Source of the DNA: Anoplopoma fimbria
Lineage: Eukaryota; Chordata; Actinopteri; Perciformes; Anoplopomatidae
Length of the DNA stretch: 64,000 bases
Direction of reading: 5' to 3'
Assembly: GCF_027596085.1 (NCBI RefSeq)
Contig: NC_072467.1
Coordinates: 28,281,082-28,345,081 of the forward strand
Shown: positions 35,317 through 47,930 of the stretch, piece after piece
How the letters are laid out: the number at the start of each line of letters is the position of its first letter
How positions within the stretch are numbered: position 1 is the first letter of the stretch
Notes under the pieces: generated by a model
What the model was told of the DNA's origin: nothing
What the model saw: only the letters and a program-made list of their open reading frames with translations
Databases searched by the model: none
Translations under genes and position numbers: made by a program

Positions 35317-36715
35317 GGGGGTTTCCACCTGGTCCAATCATTAAATCAGCCTAATTTGACATGATTCCTGAGACAACCACAGATACAGTGTTTTTTAAAT
35401 AATAAAAGTATATTAATTTTTTGGGGGGGAAGATTAGCTACTCAAAAAGTTAAAGAAAAGTCTTAACCGCCAAACAGGCCTTTGAAGAAGTAACAACCGG
35501 CCACAAAGTCACTACTTTGCAAAGATGTCCTCACTCTGTGGTTATAAATCACATAGTCCTCACTGTGTATCAAAGACAAAAACACACACACACAAAATAA
35601 AGCATTGCTCCCATAATGATAAGATGTCAGTGGTGTCTATATTCTGATTTCCTTCACTTGAACACTTTAACACACTTTTTATGTTCCCCTCAAGCAAAGT
35701 CTGCAGAAATGTGTGGCAAGCTTACGCTCTGATCCCAGGTTCTGATCCCAGGTTCTGATCCCAGGTTCTGATCCCAGGTTCTGATCCCAGGTTCTGATCC
35801 GGAGCAACTCTGAAACCCAAAACCAGCAGAGCTCGGCCCTTCTGCTGTGAGAGCCTGTATGACGGTTGGCTTTGTGGTTGATCTGCTGGAATCCTCTGCT
35901 GTTGAGGCACAAAGTCAAGGGGCTGAACTCCCAAAAAAGGCCTCAAACTTTATGGGCCTGATTACACAAGAAACGTAAACAGGATTATTTTTGCCTGAGT
36001 TGCAAAAGCTGATTTAATAACACGCAGCTCTTCTGACTCCTTGACTCTTCTTTTCTGTTTTCTGCTTTCACAAAAGAAACTGAACCAGAGGCAGATTTTA
36101 TTTACATATTAACATTTACATTTACACCAGCGTCACAGAGGAGAGTTCCTCACAGCAGCTGCTTTAACACAAAGAACTGTACAGTATAGAACAAATAATG
36201 AGATGAGTAGCATTAAAAACGATGCAGATACCAAGAGATCTCAACAGATTAAAGTTTCATATTGTCGCCCAGTAAAACTGTTTGGTTCCTTATTTTGACA
36301 TCTGCTGCAATAATATCACTGCTGGTTTGACTGTTTATGATAATGTGGATCTATAAGTAACGTGTTATATGAGGTTAAATTTAATGTGTGAAAGGCCTCC
36401 TTACACAATCTGAACAAAAATATATAAAAACATTTTATATTAGGCCGAGAGATGTAGAAAATGTTGCTTTATGTGTGTGAAATATACCCATTAAAATATT
36501 GACAGTAAAAACAATTTAACACAAAGACACATAAATAAAAATAAAGGCAGAAGAGATGCTATATAACAGCTTTCTGTTTTTGTTGCACTCTATTAGGAGT
36601 CAGTGCTTGTTTTTGAAGCATTTCCTGTGGATACAACTGGTTAAGAGCATTGATTTCTTGTATTATTCTTGCTAAGAGTATAAATTATGATAATTGTAAA
36701 CATATTAAGTATTGC
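35317..36715. other. No gene; 13-bp tandem repeat
   Basis: Unrecognised apart from a perfect 13-bp tandem array at 35730-35803, about six units of gatcccaggttct. Frames across it are repetitive artefacts (WDQNLGSE type). Confidence 0.5.
35730..35803 (+). repeat. 13-bp minisatellite
   Basis: Six near-perfect units of gatcccaggttct. Confidence 0.95.
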
Positions 36716-36921
36716 AGTGTCCATTTCTCAGAAAAATATGAATCAAACTTAAATCAGAGAGCCATTGATGCACCATGGGTATGTGGTTTATGAAGGCAAA
36801 AGAGTTTCTTATGATTTATTTAACATAAATAAATACAAATTACCATTAATGCCTCTCTTGCTCTGGTAAAAAACAACATCGGCCCACTGCAGTGCATGCT
36901 GGTTCTATACCTGCCTACTTA

Positions 36922-36990
<69 letters not shown>

Positions 36991-37060
36991 CTGCAGCGTT
37001 CCAACCAAATTCATAAACAAACAAACAAAAGAATAATTCACCCAAATGATAACTAACAAC
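36716..37060 (+). repeat. R5 dispersed repeat, copy 2
   Basis: Same ordered phrases as 6291-6560, ending in an 'aacaaacaaacaaa' tail. A (TA)n tract (36920-36989) is inserted or expanded within it. Confidence 0.55.
36920..36989 (+). repeat. (TA)n microsatellite
   Basis: About 34 AT/TA units with one early G interruption. Confidence 0.95.
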
Positions 37061-37244
37061 CAAAAAAAGCATAATATAAATCTATCAAAAAATCAAACCT
37101 AAATAAGCAAACATCTGGAATAATTAAACAATACAATGTTAGATCTTCACCATGGTTGGACACCAAAGATATTTAAAATATAATAATAAAATGTGGAAGT
37201 TGCTTCTCCTAATAGACGCAGTTTATTTTGATCAAACAGCTGTT

Positions 37245-37288
37245 AGAGGAGATAACAGCAGAGAACCAGCGCCGCTGTTATCTCCTCT
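37245..37288. other. Perfect 15-bp hairpin
   Basis: AGAGGAGATAACAGC (37245-37259) and its exact reverse complement (37274-37288) flank a 14-base loop. It is isolated, with no T-tract or terminator context. It could be a small foldback remnant or a structured RNA element; a bacterial-type terminator is not relevant here. Confidence 0.6.
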
Positions 37289-37504
37289 CCACATTTTAAT
37301 TTCATTATGACGCTATTAACTAGTGTCAATATTTAGAAAAGGCACTCTTAAAACCTCATATCAGCAGGTTGAAATATAAAACTGTTGTAATCGGGGAGTT
37401 CCCCAATAACCACAAGGTCTATAACAGGATGCAGATATTTAAAGTCAAGGTTTAAATCAACGTTTATATAAGATTTATATCAGATAAAATGACTTTGACA
37501 GATT

Positions 37505-37572
37505 AGGGGCTGCTGTGGCGTAGTGGAGAGCAAGGTCGTCCTCCAATCAGAGGGTCGGTGGTTCAATAACAC
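37505..37572 (+). mobile_element. tRNA-derived SINE head
   Basis: Contains a Pol III A box TGGCGTAGTGG (37516-37526) and a degenerate B box GGTTCAATAAC (37560-37570) at tRNA-like spacing, with 'gcaaggtcgtcctccaatca' between. The body and tail of the SINE are absent beyond about 37572. The B box has lost the final CC, so it is probably inactive. Confidence 0.65.
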
Positions 37573-37868
37573 ATCAAGTTATAAAGTCAGAACTTATATG
37601 TGGTATCAAACAGATGTGTTTGATATCAATATGTTTTAATATTTAAAAAAAATATGTGTGGTATTTTGGTTCCATCAAAACGTATACTCATTAGTTATTC
37701 AATTAAACTGACACTTTTCACAAACATTGCTGCATCTTTGCTTGTGTTTTTTTTTCAATAATTACTATTTTCTAAGTTTCTTTGTTGCAGGAAGAAAGAT
37801 TGTTTGCTTTCTAACTTTTTTTGTGTCTTGGTACTTTGTCAACTAAGAATGAGGCTGGTGTCAACGGC
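37573..37868. other. No gene recognised
   Basis: AT-rich unrecognised sequence. Confidence 0.35.
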
Positions 37869-38091
37869 CAATCAGTGTGTAGCCCCGCCCTAAAGCATCC
37901 CCTGCTTTATGGTCTGTTTGACTCTAAATGGAGCATCATTTACTAAATGAACATCATGCTGTATTGAAGAAGACTTGAAACTAGAGATTGAGACCATAAA
38001 CTCATGTTTACAATGTTTACTGAGGGAATAAATCAAGAGAGAAGTAGAGTCATTTTCTCATAGACTTCTATACAACCAGAGGAGTCGCCCC
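37869..38091 (+). repeat. R1 3' half
   Basis: From 'caatcagtgtgtagccccgc' to 'accagaggagtcgcccc'. The CTCF-like core is cut after 'cgcccc', so the motif is lost. Confidence 0.85.
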
Positions 38092-39400
38092 TCTTACATC
38101 TTCCCATTTTAACTACACAAAGCCCCCATTTCTGTCTGAAATAAGGACCAATTGTTTAAAAAATGACAGTGGATGTCAGAAGACAAATCACATTAGTGTT
38201 TCAGCTCTATGGAAACTTTTTGGAGAATATTGGCACAAAGTTTCATTCTCGTCAGCCAACAGCTTTTGGTTGATTCTGACACATTAGGAGTCTGAAATTT
38301 CACACATTTAAGATTCCTGGAGCTGCTTTTGACAAGGTGTTATGTTTGGAATGATTTTGTGTTAAAGTCACTGCTGACATCTGATCTCACAGGAATGAAG
38401 CTGATACAACATTAACTAACACGAAGAGATAATGTGTCCAACTTCTATTTCTGTAAAATAAAAATCATCTGTCTTCTCCCACATTTGTGCCAAGAACATC
38501 TCCATCAGACCAGGAGATAATGAAGGCAGCACTCTATTTTCTCTTACTCCGTCAGGGTCAGAGGTCATCCTCCGTCTCTATTTTAGTCTCACCTCTGAAA
38601 CCTTGTCCTCGTCTTCCTCACAAATGCAATTCATTAGATCGCCGGGTCACCTTCCAAACTCCATCACCTCATCTCCATCTCCATCTCACCATAAAGCTGC
38701 CAGCTTTATGCCCAGGATAAAAAGAAATAAAACCAGAGAGAGCTGAACAGAATCCAGATCAGCCTTGAGGATGCTGAGACAAGGACACTTGAATTGTTGT
38801 AATTTACCTTGACAGTGTATCCCTGCATCCAAAATACTATCCGGGTGGTTTTATTTTTTTATTTTCTTTCTCGCCTCGCCTTCAGAGAACGCCGAAAACA
38901 ACACTTAATTTATGTATCTCAATGAGTTCGGGAGAATCGATGGTCTCAGTTCACGGTGACGAGACGGAGGTCACTCGGCGTCCTTGTTGGACGTGTCTGA
39001 CTCTTCGTAGAGAATATCTGATATTTACGTGATTCAAACCACCATGTACAACAACTTCAACGTAGTTTTAACAGTGAAACAAAATGGTGTTTCAAACAGA
39101 GGAGAAACCTCATCAGTATTCCCTCAGTGTCCTCCTCTCAGACAGGACGAAATAACAGAGGAGCCTCTGTGGGAAAACAATTAAAGTGAGATAAGGAGTA
39201 AAATAAGTTAAAAGTGCTGAGGTCTGAATCATTTTGGAATTAGGAACAGATGGGAGCCGTGTTTTCAATCATCAGCTTTTCTTCACAAGCTTTCCTGATA
39301 AACATTATGGGGGATCCAAACCCAGCCGGTTCTCACTTCTACTTTTAAAATATGGAAGCTTGGTCAGTGAACCTACGCGTCAAAATGTAATGCTGCAAAG
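38092..39400. other. No gene recognised
   Basis: Unrecognised sequence. The frame at 38487-38720 (Ser/Pro/Leu-rich) has no domain. Confidence 0.35.
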
Positions 39401-39545
39401 TAGACTGTTTATAAGAAGGGGTTGAGTCACCGTGACGACACCTATTGGTTTGTGGGTTGACGTTTTGATTGTTACTTTCTCAGTTTTTGGCCATCATCAT
39501 TCTTTTCTTTGACGGTCACCATCTTGGTTTTTGGAGGCCACCACC
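39401..39545 (+). repeat. Degenerate R1 5' fragment
   Basis: 'tagactgtttataagaaggg' then 'gacacctattggtttgtggg' and 'gtcaccatcttggtttttgg'. Old, with extra 'gccatcatcatt' type sequence like the copy at 8751. Confidence 0.6.
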
Positions 39546-42500
39546 TTGGTGACACAGGACTTTCACCCAGGAGACCGCAGATAATATTTTCCTTAAGACC
39601 AATTGGGCAATTTTCTAATTAGTTGTTTTGTCTGACCAAAAGTCCCAAAGATATTAAGTTTACTATCACATCAATAGTCTTTTCCTAAACATAACTAAGT
39701 AGTTTTGTTGCCTAAACATGAGCAGGTTTGTTTGTTTCAATGTCACGCAAAAATATGAATACATGACATGAGAAATGTCCTTAAAAGTGGCGTTCCATTT
39801 CTACGTCTTCCATTAAGATCACGCCGCTCATTCACATGCTTCACAAGCACCAGACAGACGATAAAACGTTTTGGGCACCGGGTGAACAACTCTCGTTGAT
39901 TGGTGATGGCGACGATTCCATTGAAATTAACTGAATTCAGTGAGGAACACTGCTGATGTAAATGCTGCTGTGATTGAAAAGGAAAGTGAATGAAAAGCTT
40001 GACGAGATGAAGTGAGTTTGATTCACTGTGCAACACATCCCGAACACTTCAGGTTGTGTCTAAACCCACTTAAGGCTGAATATTTTTTTGGAGAAACCTT
40101 TTTAAACGCAGCAGAACCCACTGTGTTTTTAACAGTACAAACCGGCTGGCTGCTTGTTCTGCAGACGCTGTTGAATCTGGTTTGATTGGGAATCATCAGT
40201 AACTCATCTGACACGCTGTCTGACAGTGTGAGTCTTGTCAGGCTGGGCGGGCTCAGAAGTGTAATTAGAAATACGAGACAGATTTACAGATGAAAGATCA
40301 GACAAAATGAATAACACATGTTTCTAACTGCAACAAGTGTATTTGACTTCTGGAGGGATACTGAACGACTTGATTCTGCTAGGATAGACTAAGTGTATTG
40401 TTCTTGCTTTCATAAGTTGCTCTTAACTGTACCAAGCCTGCTTAAGTGTTAGTGTTTGTTGCTGATTCTGCTGATTCTGTTGTCTGTGCTGTTGCTGTAA
40501 TCAGGAACTGCTTTGAGAGGTGTGCCCCCCCGCCATGACAGATGGACTAAAACCAGCAGCATAGAACCGTTCCTATCTCAGACGGTCAGGTTGACTTCCC
40601 CTGAGGCTGGTTGGACCTCAGGAGAGAAACAGTCAATTGAAACTGTTTGTGCGTGATGCATCAGTGAACTGGTGCCCTGATGTGACTCCTTCTTAGCAAT
40701 AAGTACTTGAACGAGGCGTTGACATCCTGCGTTATCATTACTGCAGTTCATTTGTGGTAATTAGAAGCAAGGGTTCTGCACAGATGAGATGCTGTTCTAA
40801 TCCCATATCTGTGCAATTAGTGAGTAATCAGAATAGACAGCAGGATGAGTAACAGCGAGGCATGTAAAAGCAGTCTGTGAATGTGTGTGTGTGTGTGTGT
40901 GTGTCTGTATGTGTGTGTGCAGGTGTGAACGTTGAGTGACAGGGTCGGCCTCTTAAGATGAGGTTTTCATTTTAGGACGAGTGAGGAGCCCATTGTTTAT
41001 TAATGGAGGAACCAAAGCGTAACGAAGGAGGACACGGGTCAGATCCAATAACACTCACATCCTCACCGTGTGACATTCACTGATATTCACTGTGATATCC
41101 ATGTCCGTCCTCCTCAGGAGAAGAGTGACAGCAGGAAATGGAACTAAATTCAGACCGTTGCTTTCTCTCACAAGTGTCATGCCAACGTGATCTCCACGAC
41201 CTCTGAACAGCACTTAACGTCTTGTAATGTGTTCCAATTTCATGGGGGTTAAAAAACTACTGCTGAAGGTTTAGGAAAGAAAAGATCATGGGTGAAAGTC
41301 TTTTCTTTAACCTGCTCCCAACCCAAACTAATTAAAACAGATTTCTGTTGGACGGGTGTTTGTGTGTCCACCACATCAAAGGATCCTCTTAGACTTTGCA
41401 TTGGCGTCTCAGTGCTGCTGACTACGTAATAACTTGATTAGAGGTTGTGGTTATTTCATGTTGTGATATCAAACTGTGCCTTTAATTCCAAAACCCCTTT
41501 AGAGAGGCGAATCTCTCCCCTTCCGGTGGACCATCATGGCCACTTTAGATTTAATCAGATTCACAAACTATGAAAACACACAGAGACCACTGATGTATTC
41601 AGGATGTTTTCAGTCGATATTTCTGTCTTATTCCTAACGTCAAGAGTGTCACCTCTTCACATTCTGTTCATAATGTTCATGTTTCTAATATTTAAAACAA
41701 AGATTCTCACTAGATCTTCCATATTGCATCTTTACAATCCTCTTTATGACTAATACTAATCCGGTCTTTATATTCATAGCGTTTGAGATATTGTTAAACG
41801 AAGGGAAAGCTGGACTGTCTGAAGGGTAACCTTCTATTGACACAGTTTGTCTGCTTTTTTAACATTGATTGACAGACTCCTTTTCATTAAAAATAGGCGA
41901 GGAGTTAGTAATTTGACTTTCTTTCTTCTAGCAGACGTCTTTTATTCTGAGACGAGGGATGGAGGACAAAGACGAGCACTTAGCCGAGTCTCTTTCTCTG
42001 CTAATACAGACAGATGTACATTTCTGATGCCAGTGTGTAAACTAAAGAAATGACCAAAGAAGAAAGACTTCAGCAATTTAAATGGAAATAAACAGACACT
42101 AAATCAGCCGGCAAGTGATTTAAACGCCTCTCAACTCCTGACAAAATGAAAGAGAACAAAGTATTGTCGGCAGCCTGAGAAGATAAAAAGCAGCTTGGAA
42201 CTCTCTCATTAACCGTCTGTGTGAGGTAGGAAAGTGATGATAGCTGTAGAGAAGTCCTTTTATGAACTTAAAGAGGTCTAAGAATGTCAAACTAAACATT
42301 TAAAATAGCGAGCAAAGGGAAAAAACACTTCATTTGGATGATGAACAAGAAGACATTTGTGTTTCTAAATGACTCAGATCTTCTGTCAGAGTCATCACGA
42401 CACCAGAGAGTTTTCTTCTCTGGTACCTCTGTGTTTAAAGTCTGATTATTAAACTAAAACTACTTTAAAGTGAGGAGCTTTTAACTGTCCCAGGTTAGTC

Positions 42501-42663
42501 CTGATCCTCTATAGACCTCCATCAGTAAACAGACCATCAGAGAGAAGATCGTCTGTTTCTATAAAGTTATTCTTAAAGCTCGTCATCGGAGCCACCGGGT
42601 CGGATTCTGGAGGAACCAGATGAAATCATGAAGGTTCACCAGAAACTCCTTCAGACCAGACTC
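39546..42663. other. No gene; R3-like scrap and a GT array
   Basis: R3-family phrases occur at 39670-39725 ('cctaaacataactaagtagt', 'tgcctaaacatgag'). A (GT)n-rich tract lies at 40881-40920. The block 40,380-40,860 has a compact, non-AT-rich character with an inverted pair TGCACAGAT/ATCTGTGCA and 'caataagtacttgaacgagg', faintly suggesting a solo LTR, but no TG..CA ends or target duplication could be fixed. No coding gene is supported. Confidence 0.35.
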
Positions 42664-42807
42664 CAGCAGAGACCAGTCCACCGTGGACAGACCCAGATCC
42701 AGCAGAGACCAGTCCACCGTGGACAGACCCAGATCCAGCAGAGACCAGTCCACCGTGGACAGATCCAGATCCAGCAGAGACCAGTCCACCGTGGACGGAC
42801 CCAGGCC
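42664..42807 (+). repeat. 36-bp minisatellite with palindromic core
   Basis: Four near-perfect 36-bp units starting at 42664, 42700, 42736 and 42772. Each holds the perfect palindrome GTCCACCGTGGAC. Because 36 is divisible by 3, all frames stay open and produce artefactual repetitive translations. A single stray unit core is at 62236-62248. Confidence 0.95.
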
Positions 42808-44876
42808 GTATTGCTGGACCCGCTGGAGGGAAGGGAGGCCCTGGAGAACCAGAACCAGGACTGAGTGGGTCAGTCTGTCAGACCCTGCTGCAGTAAAATG
42901 AGAGGTTTTCTAAAGGGACTCTGGCTCAGAAACACTACCACTTTAGTTTGAAAAAACAAGTTGGCAAAATCGCTGAATGAGACTTCGAAAAGTCAGTTTA
43001 CGAAAACCAATAGGTGACATTACGATATACATACATACATTCTTATATACCGTCTGTTTGACGTATCACAAGTTTCAAATGAGGTAAAGTCTGCGTCTGG
43101 ATGAGGTCATTGTGGGTCGGTCTAAAGACACAGATATTCATGTCAAGTACTTTAGTAGCACATTTTGTTTTGTTTCAAGTTACATCATGTTTCAAACCAC
43201 ATAAAAACTGTCCATAAACATTTCCTTCAAAACATAAATGTTGCAGTTAAATTGTGTGGGAACTTTATTTTGTAGGAGACAGAGTTGAAAAGAGAAGTTC
43301 CTGCCTGCTGTCAGATATTTAATAAAGTGCTCCAGATGTGTCTCCTCGTCATTCCTCTTACAGCAACCTGAACTTCTCATAATGAAAATCCTCTCTAAGC
43401 TCTTAACAATGTTTAGTCCATGTCCCTGTTGAACATGTGGTTTAGTGCTTCTGATTTAAACGCCTCACCTGCAGATTTCACTCTCCTTCATCAAAGTAAT
43501 CGGCTGCACACAGACCGGCTTCCTGACAGAAAATCCCAACATGTGAATACGTCAGCAGCTGCTCTCTAAAATGCCCAGCATGCACTTGTGTTGTGCTTTC
43601 TAAAATATATTACCTGAGCATGGCTGAGCATTTATAAACCGCGAGGACAATGAGCTGTTTATGCAGAGCTGAGGAACGAGTTATCTCCAACCATCTGCAC
43701 TGTCAGCGGAAAGCAGGACGTCTACTAAAAGAAGAAGCATAAATGTATAACATCACATTGATGAACACACAGACCTTCTTCACTCTTCTTTTTTCTGCTA
43801 CAGGAAGTGGATCAGCACCGTTTATTCTGCACTGAGACTCCTTCTTTATATATTGAGGTACTTTAATAGACACAACATACACAGTTAAAGGAATATAAAT
43901 GGGATGAAAATATCTTAAAAAGTACCAAATAGTATGACAAGGGCCTTCATTTTTCAAAAACATACAGTTATAGCTGTACGATTATGGCCAAAATGATCAG
44001 GATTATTATTGTTATTATGATTTATTGCACTTTTACATTCATATTAACAGAGAACTGCTTTCAAATTATAATCGTTTGCATCAAAATACAGCCCAGTATC
44101 ACGGCAGGCTGTGAAACAGTCACAAAATACAATCTACTGGTTTTGATGTCTGTTTTTTTAGTTTGTGTCACTCTAGATAAAAACATTATGCAAATGTGAA
44201 GTTCATTTGGATCATTGTCATAGTGGACAGTGTACTACCCTTCATTTATCTGGTCATTCTTACATTTTATATTAAGATTAATAACATCCAAGATTGTGAA
44301 ATAAAATAAATCGTTGTGAGATGTTTCACCTCTAAACATCTGCTTCTCTGTTTTTAACTCCGTCAGATCTCGACTGGCGTCCCGCCGCGCTGACGAGACT
44401 CTTCTATTTGTTATACATTGTTATTTTTTTGGCTCATGTTTGAGTTTCTGAATCCAGGGACAGAATCCCGATGGGGGGTTTGTTTCTGATCCGAGGCTGG
44501 CGGAGGCCAACACCAGGCCGCTGCTCTCCGTTTGGCAGCAGATGGTTTCCTGCGGTCCAACTGGAATCCCTCTCTCTCTCTCTGTGGCGGTTTGATGACG
44601 GCGACATCGCAGCTGCTGCCATTTCTCCAGATTAACATGAATACTAATTACCCACAATTCCCTCTGCATGGTCAATGCCCCCTTATAACCTTTGTTATGT
44701 CTCTCCGCTGTCAGTTTGAGCTGTTTATGCACATTTATTAATACTTGTACAAGCGTTTAACTCAATGTTGCTTTTTTAGAAACCAAGTTATATCAATTTA
44801 TTTATTTTATTTGACCCAGATTATATATATTTTTTAAAAGAGTTCACTACGCTGTACAGTTGAGAAAGTGCAGGGT
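42808..44876. other. No gene; R1 and R3 scraps
   Basis: A degenerate R1 5' end is suggested at 43008-43058 ('accaataggtgacat', 'cttatataccgtctg'), and an R3 boundary ('agtcacaaaatacaatctac') at 44118-44140. The block 44,440-44,640 is GC-rich with overlapping open frames on both strands, but none resembles a known protein. Confidence 0.35.
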
Positions 44877-45118
44877 ATAAAGCAGGGGATGCTTTAGGGC
44901 GGGGCTACACACTGATTGACAGGTCGACACCAGAGACCTATACAGTGTCTCTACGTCACTCCTCCTCAGTCCATATATGGTCACTTCCTGTTCACTGGTT
45001 GCAAAAAAGCTAAGATGGCGACGGTAAAATCACCAAACTCGATGCTTCATGACATCCGTCCACAAACCAGTGAGTGGCGTCACCATGACTACGTCCACTT
45101 CTTATATACAGTCTGTGG
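44877..45118 (-). repeat. R1 5' half
   Basis: Starts in the R1 middle ('ataaagcaggggatgcttta') and runs to the 5' terminus 'cttatatacagtctgtg', with a YY1-like 'aagatggcgac' at 45012-45022. The 3' half with the CTCF-like core is absent. Confidence 0.85.
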
Positions 45119-45430
45119 TTTGGACACAGAGGCGACTCGGCGGTGTGTTTATGTATTTGGTTATGAGGCTGAGGAGCTAGAGAATGCATTATTTCAAAAA
45201 CAAACCTGTGTGAAATATAATCCTACCTATTTATCTGGGAAAAATATCAACATTAGATATTCAGAATGTAAAATAAAGAGTCTTAAATCTGATTTAATGT
45301 TTTTATTTAACAGCTGGAGCTCTTGGACTCCGTCAGCCTCTCCCTGCACCTACAGATGCTGAGCGTTTGGCAGCTGCTTCACACTTTATAAACCCTTCAA
45401 TTGGCTTTTTGTTGATTTAGCATAAAAGTC
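45119..45430 (+). repeat. Inverted duplicate of 34544-34885
   Basis: Begins exactly at the R1 terminus with 'gtttggacacagaggcgact' and runs to 'tttttgttgatttagcataa'. This copy extends the open plus-strand frame of the repeat (44916-45362), which is a by-product of R1 plus flank and not a gene. Confidence 0.75.
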
Positions 45431-45440
45431 AAAATATTGG

Positions 45441-45525
45441 CACTTCCTGTTCACTGGTTGCAAAAACAAACGTGATGGCGACGGCAAAAATGCTGAATTT
45501 AAACTCTTCAAAACATCAGTCCCTC
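45441..45525 (-). repeat. R1 5' fragment
   Basis: 'cacttcctgttcactggttg', 'gatggcgacggcaaaaatgc', then 'cttcaaaacatcagtcc'. It lies right after the duplicated flank. Confidence 0.65.
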
Positions 45526-46763
45526 AGATTCACAGGCTGGTATCATAGAAGGAGAGACCAGTGGCATTCATCCCAGTGAGTCCCACCCAGTAGCAGCACC
45601 AGTCTCATGCTCCACTGAAGCAGCTGAGGTTCAGTGACCTTGCTCAAGGGCACTTCAGTGGATCATCTGAGACGGGACTGATTTATTCTGCTGCTTGAGG
45701 GATGGAACCCGCTAACCTGCTGCACACTTGCGCCACACCGGCCGAGAGCCCTATCCGTTCAGGTTCAATTCCACAATGTGAATTGGACTTTGTGCCGACA
45801 GTGAAATGTGGAAGAGGGAGGAACCGGGACAGGAGGTCTGAAAGTCTTATTTCTTAAGAAGAAACTACAAACGGATCACGACCAGTGAAGAAACACAGAC
45901 GAGTAGCAGAAGAGCTGCTCAAAATATGTTATTCTTCTATCAAAGATCATTTCATCAACATTTATTTTACACATAGATTTAACTACACACGTAGAATTTG
46001 CAAATATAATGTAGTTCTTATGTGATCACATCCTGCTAGATGTGTTTACAAAATAATTTATAAGAAAAGGGTTCAGTGCAGTTAATTGGCTGCTTGTGTA
46101 AATGAAACATTCTGCATTCAGCTGTGCTTTATGCTTATTATTGCTTATGTCCCGGTTGAGCAATAAATAATATATTAATATATAAATATATGGAATGAAA
46201 TGAAAATGATATTAAAATGAATGAAACTGATGAAAACATGTCATATTTAACCAAAGTAGGTTGTCGAGAACCAGATGAAATGGATATTCTCACACATAAA
46301 CTATTAATTCTATTAATATGAAACCAGATGAGCTTTGGGAGCTGTTATGGAGCAGAATAATGAAAACAGAGAAACCCAACAGATGGTTGAACAGATCCAG
46401 ATGAATATAAAATGTATTCCTTCCTACAGATCTTAACTGCAGCAGATCATTTCCGATAGTTTCAGGAGAAATGTCATGACTGACGATGGAGACTCACCTC
46501 CGTGGACGTTGAAAAGGTCATCGACGTGACCTTTGTGCTGCAGAGTTCAGGCTAATGGGTTCAAGCAGATAAGAAGCAGCTACAAACAGAAGCCAAAGAT
46601 GGATGGGAAACTTTTTAAAAACAGGGAAAAGGTCAACATCTTTACTGGAGCGTCCACACAAAGCTTCACGCAAACTCATTTTTTCCAGCTGATAACCAGA
46701 ATAAAGGGAAACAGTGTGATGACCACTGAGTGTGATAACAGGAGAACATCAGAGAGTTCTTCT
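45526..46763. other. No gene; probable old repeat at 45,590-45,780
   Basis: The segment with 'cactgaagcagctgaggttc' and 'ccttgctcaagggcacttca' resembles a frequent teleost interspersed repeat containing the 'gctcaagggcac' phrase. The rest is unrecognised and AT-rich. Confidence 0.35.
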
Positions 46764-47295
46764 TCTCTTTGTGCTCAGAAGATATCCAGTTTTTATAAAT
46801 TACACTTAACCTTCAGGAAAGTTCATCACTTTATTTATTTACAAAAATATAAACTCACTGTCGCTTATCAGATATCATGTACAGTAAAAAATGTATTTGC
46901 ATGTTTGTATGTCTCCAAATCACGTGCTAAATTTTATCATTGGACGATTTGATTTATGTCAACAATCAGTGTTATTGTCTGGTCCGTCGTCATATTTGTT
47001 ATTTGCAACCAGTGAGCAGGAAGTGACCATATATGGACTGAGGAGGAGTGACGTAGAGACGCCGTATACGTCTCTGGTGTGGACCTGTCAATCAGTGTGT
47101 AGCCCCGCCCTAAAGCATCCCCTGCTTTATGGTCTGTTTGACTCTAAATGGAGCATCATTTACTAAATGAACATCATGCTGTATTGAAGAAGACTTGAAA
47201 CTAGAGATTGAGACCATAAACTCATGTTTACAATGTTTACTGAGGGAATAAATCAAGAGAGAAGTAGAGTCATTTTCTCATAGACTTCTATACAA
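46764..47295 (+). repeat. Composite R1 copy with alternative 5' arm
   Basis: Second copy of the 0.53-kb unit seen at 9381-9909, starting at the same 'tctctttgtgctcagaagat' and ending at 'gacttctatacaa'. After this, sequence is unrelated, so the CTCF-like core present in the first copy is not included here. Confidence 0.85.
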
Positions 47296-47922
47296 TTGGC
47301 TTGACTTTTGATGCTTGTTCCCACCTTAACTTAACTATTCAAGGTAACAGGGTGAATAACTGATATACAAATGGTCATGTTAAGGTTAAATATGCCTCTA
47401 AGTATTGGACACATTAACATGTTGACCTGCTAGATGAAAAATCATCCTGAGGGGAACATGAACCACATTTCATCACAAACCTTTGAGATATTTTACAACA
47501 CAAATATGAACGTTGTGGTGAAGCTACAGGAAAAGTTAGAGGATCAAAGTCTTTAAAGGATTCATCCTTTGAGTAGAAGAGAACAAGAAAAAGAAAAGTT
47601 TTCAAAAATGAATCAGTAGCCAGATATAATAATAATAATATTGACCAAAGTTAAAGAGCGGGTTGGCAGAGACTGAATACATAATGTGACGCTTTGTTGG
47701 TTCAGAACAAAGGACACATCAGACAGAGACAGTAGAGACGAGCAGCTCTGTCATTTCAGACTGTTGTGTTTGTGTCCATCTGCATCTATCAGGAGAAAAC
47801 ACACGCAGGAGAAGTGAAGCGCTGACAGGACGACTTTCTGAAGAGTTCAAACCTTTACAGCTTCTTCTCCTCGTTCCTCACAGGGATCAAGTGGAAGAAG
47901 ATGAAATGAGAGACACATAACT
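47296..47922. other. No gene recognised
   Basis: Unrecognised sequence between the composite R1 copy and the hAT element. Confidence 0.35.
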
Positions 47923-47930
47923 GCATAGCC
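47923..47930. repeat. Probable left target-site duplication
   Basis: GCATAGCC beside the left end of the element against GCATACAG (53094-53101) beside the right end. hAT elements make 8-bp duplications. Five of eight bases match, so it is decayed or the end is misplaced by a base or two. Confidence 0.4.

Noticed and set aside
40380..40860. Possible solo LTR of an endogenous retrovirus
   Set aside because: There is a polyadenylation-like 'caataagtac' and compact composition, but no definable TG..CA ends, target duplication or second copy.
44411..44741. Overlapping open frames on both strands in a GC-rich block
   Set aside because: Open frames on both strands are expected in GC-rich DNA; none resembles a known protein. 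It may be a host regulatory element, but this cannot be shown.
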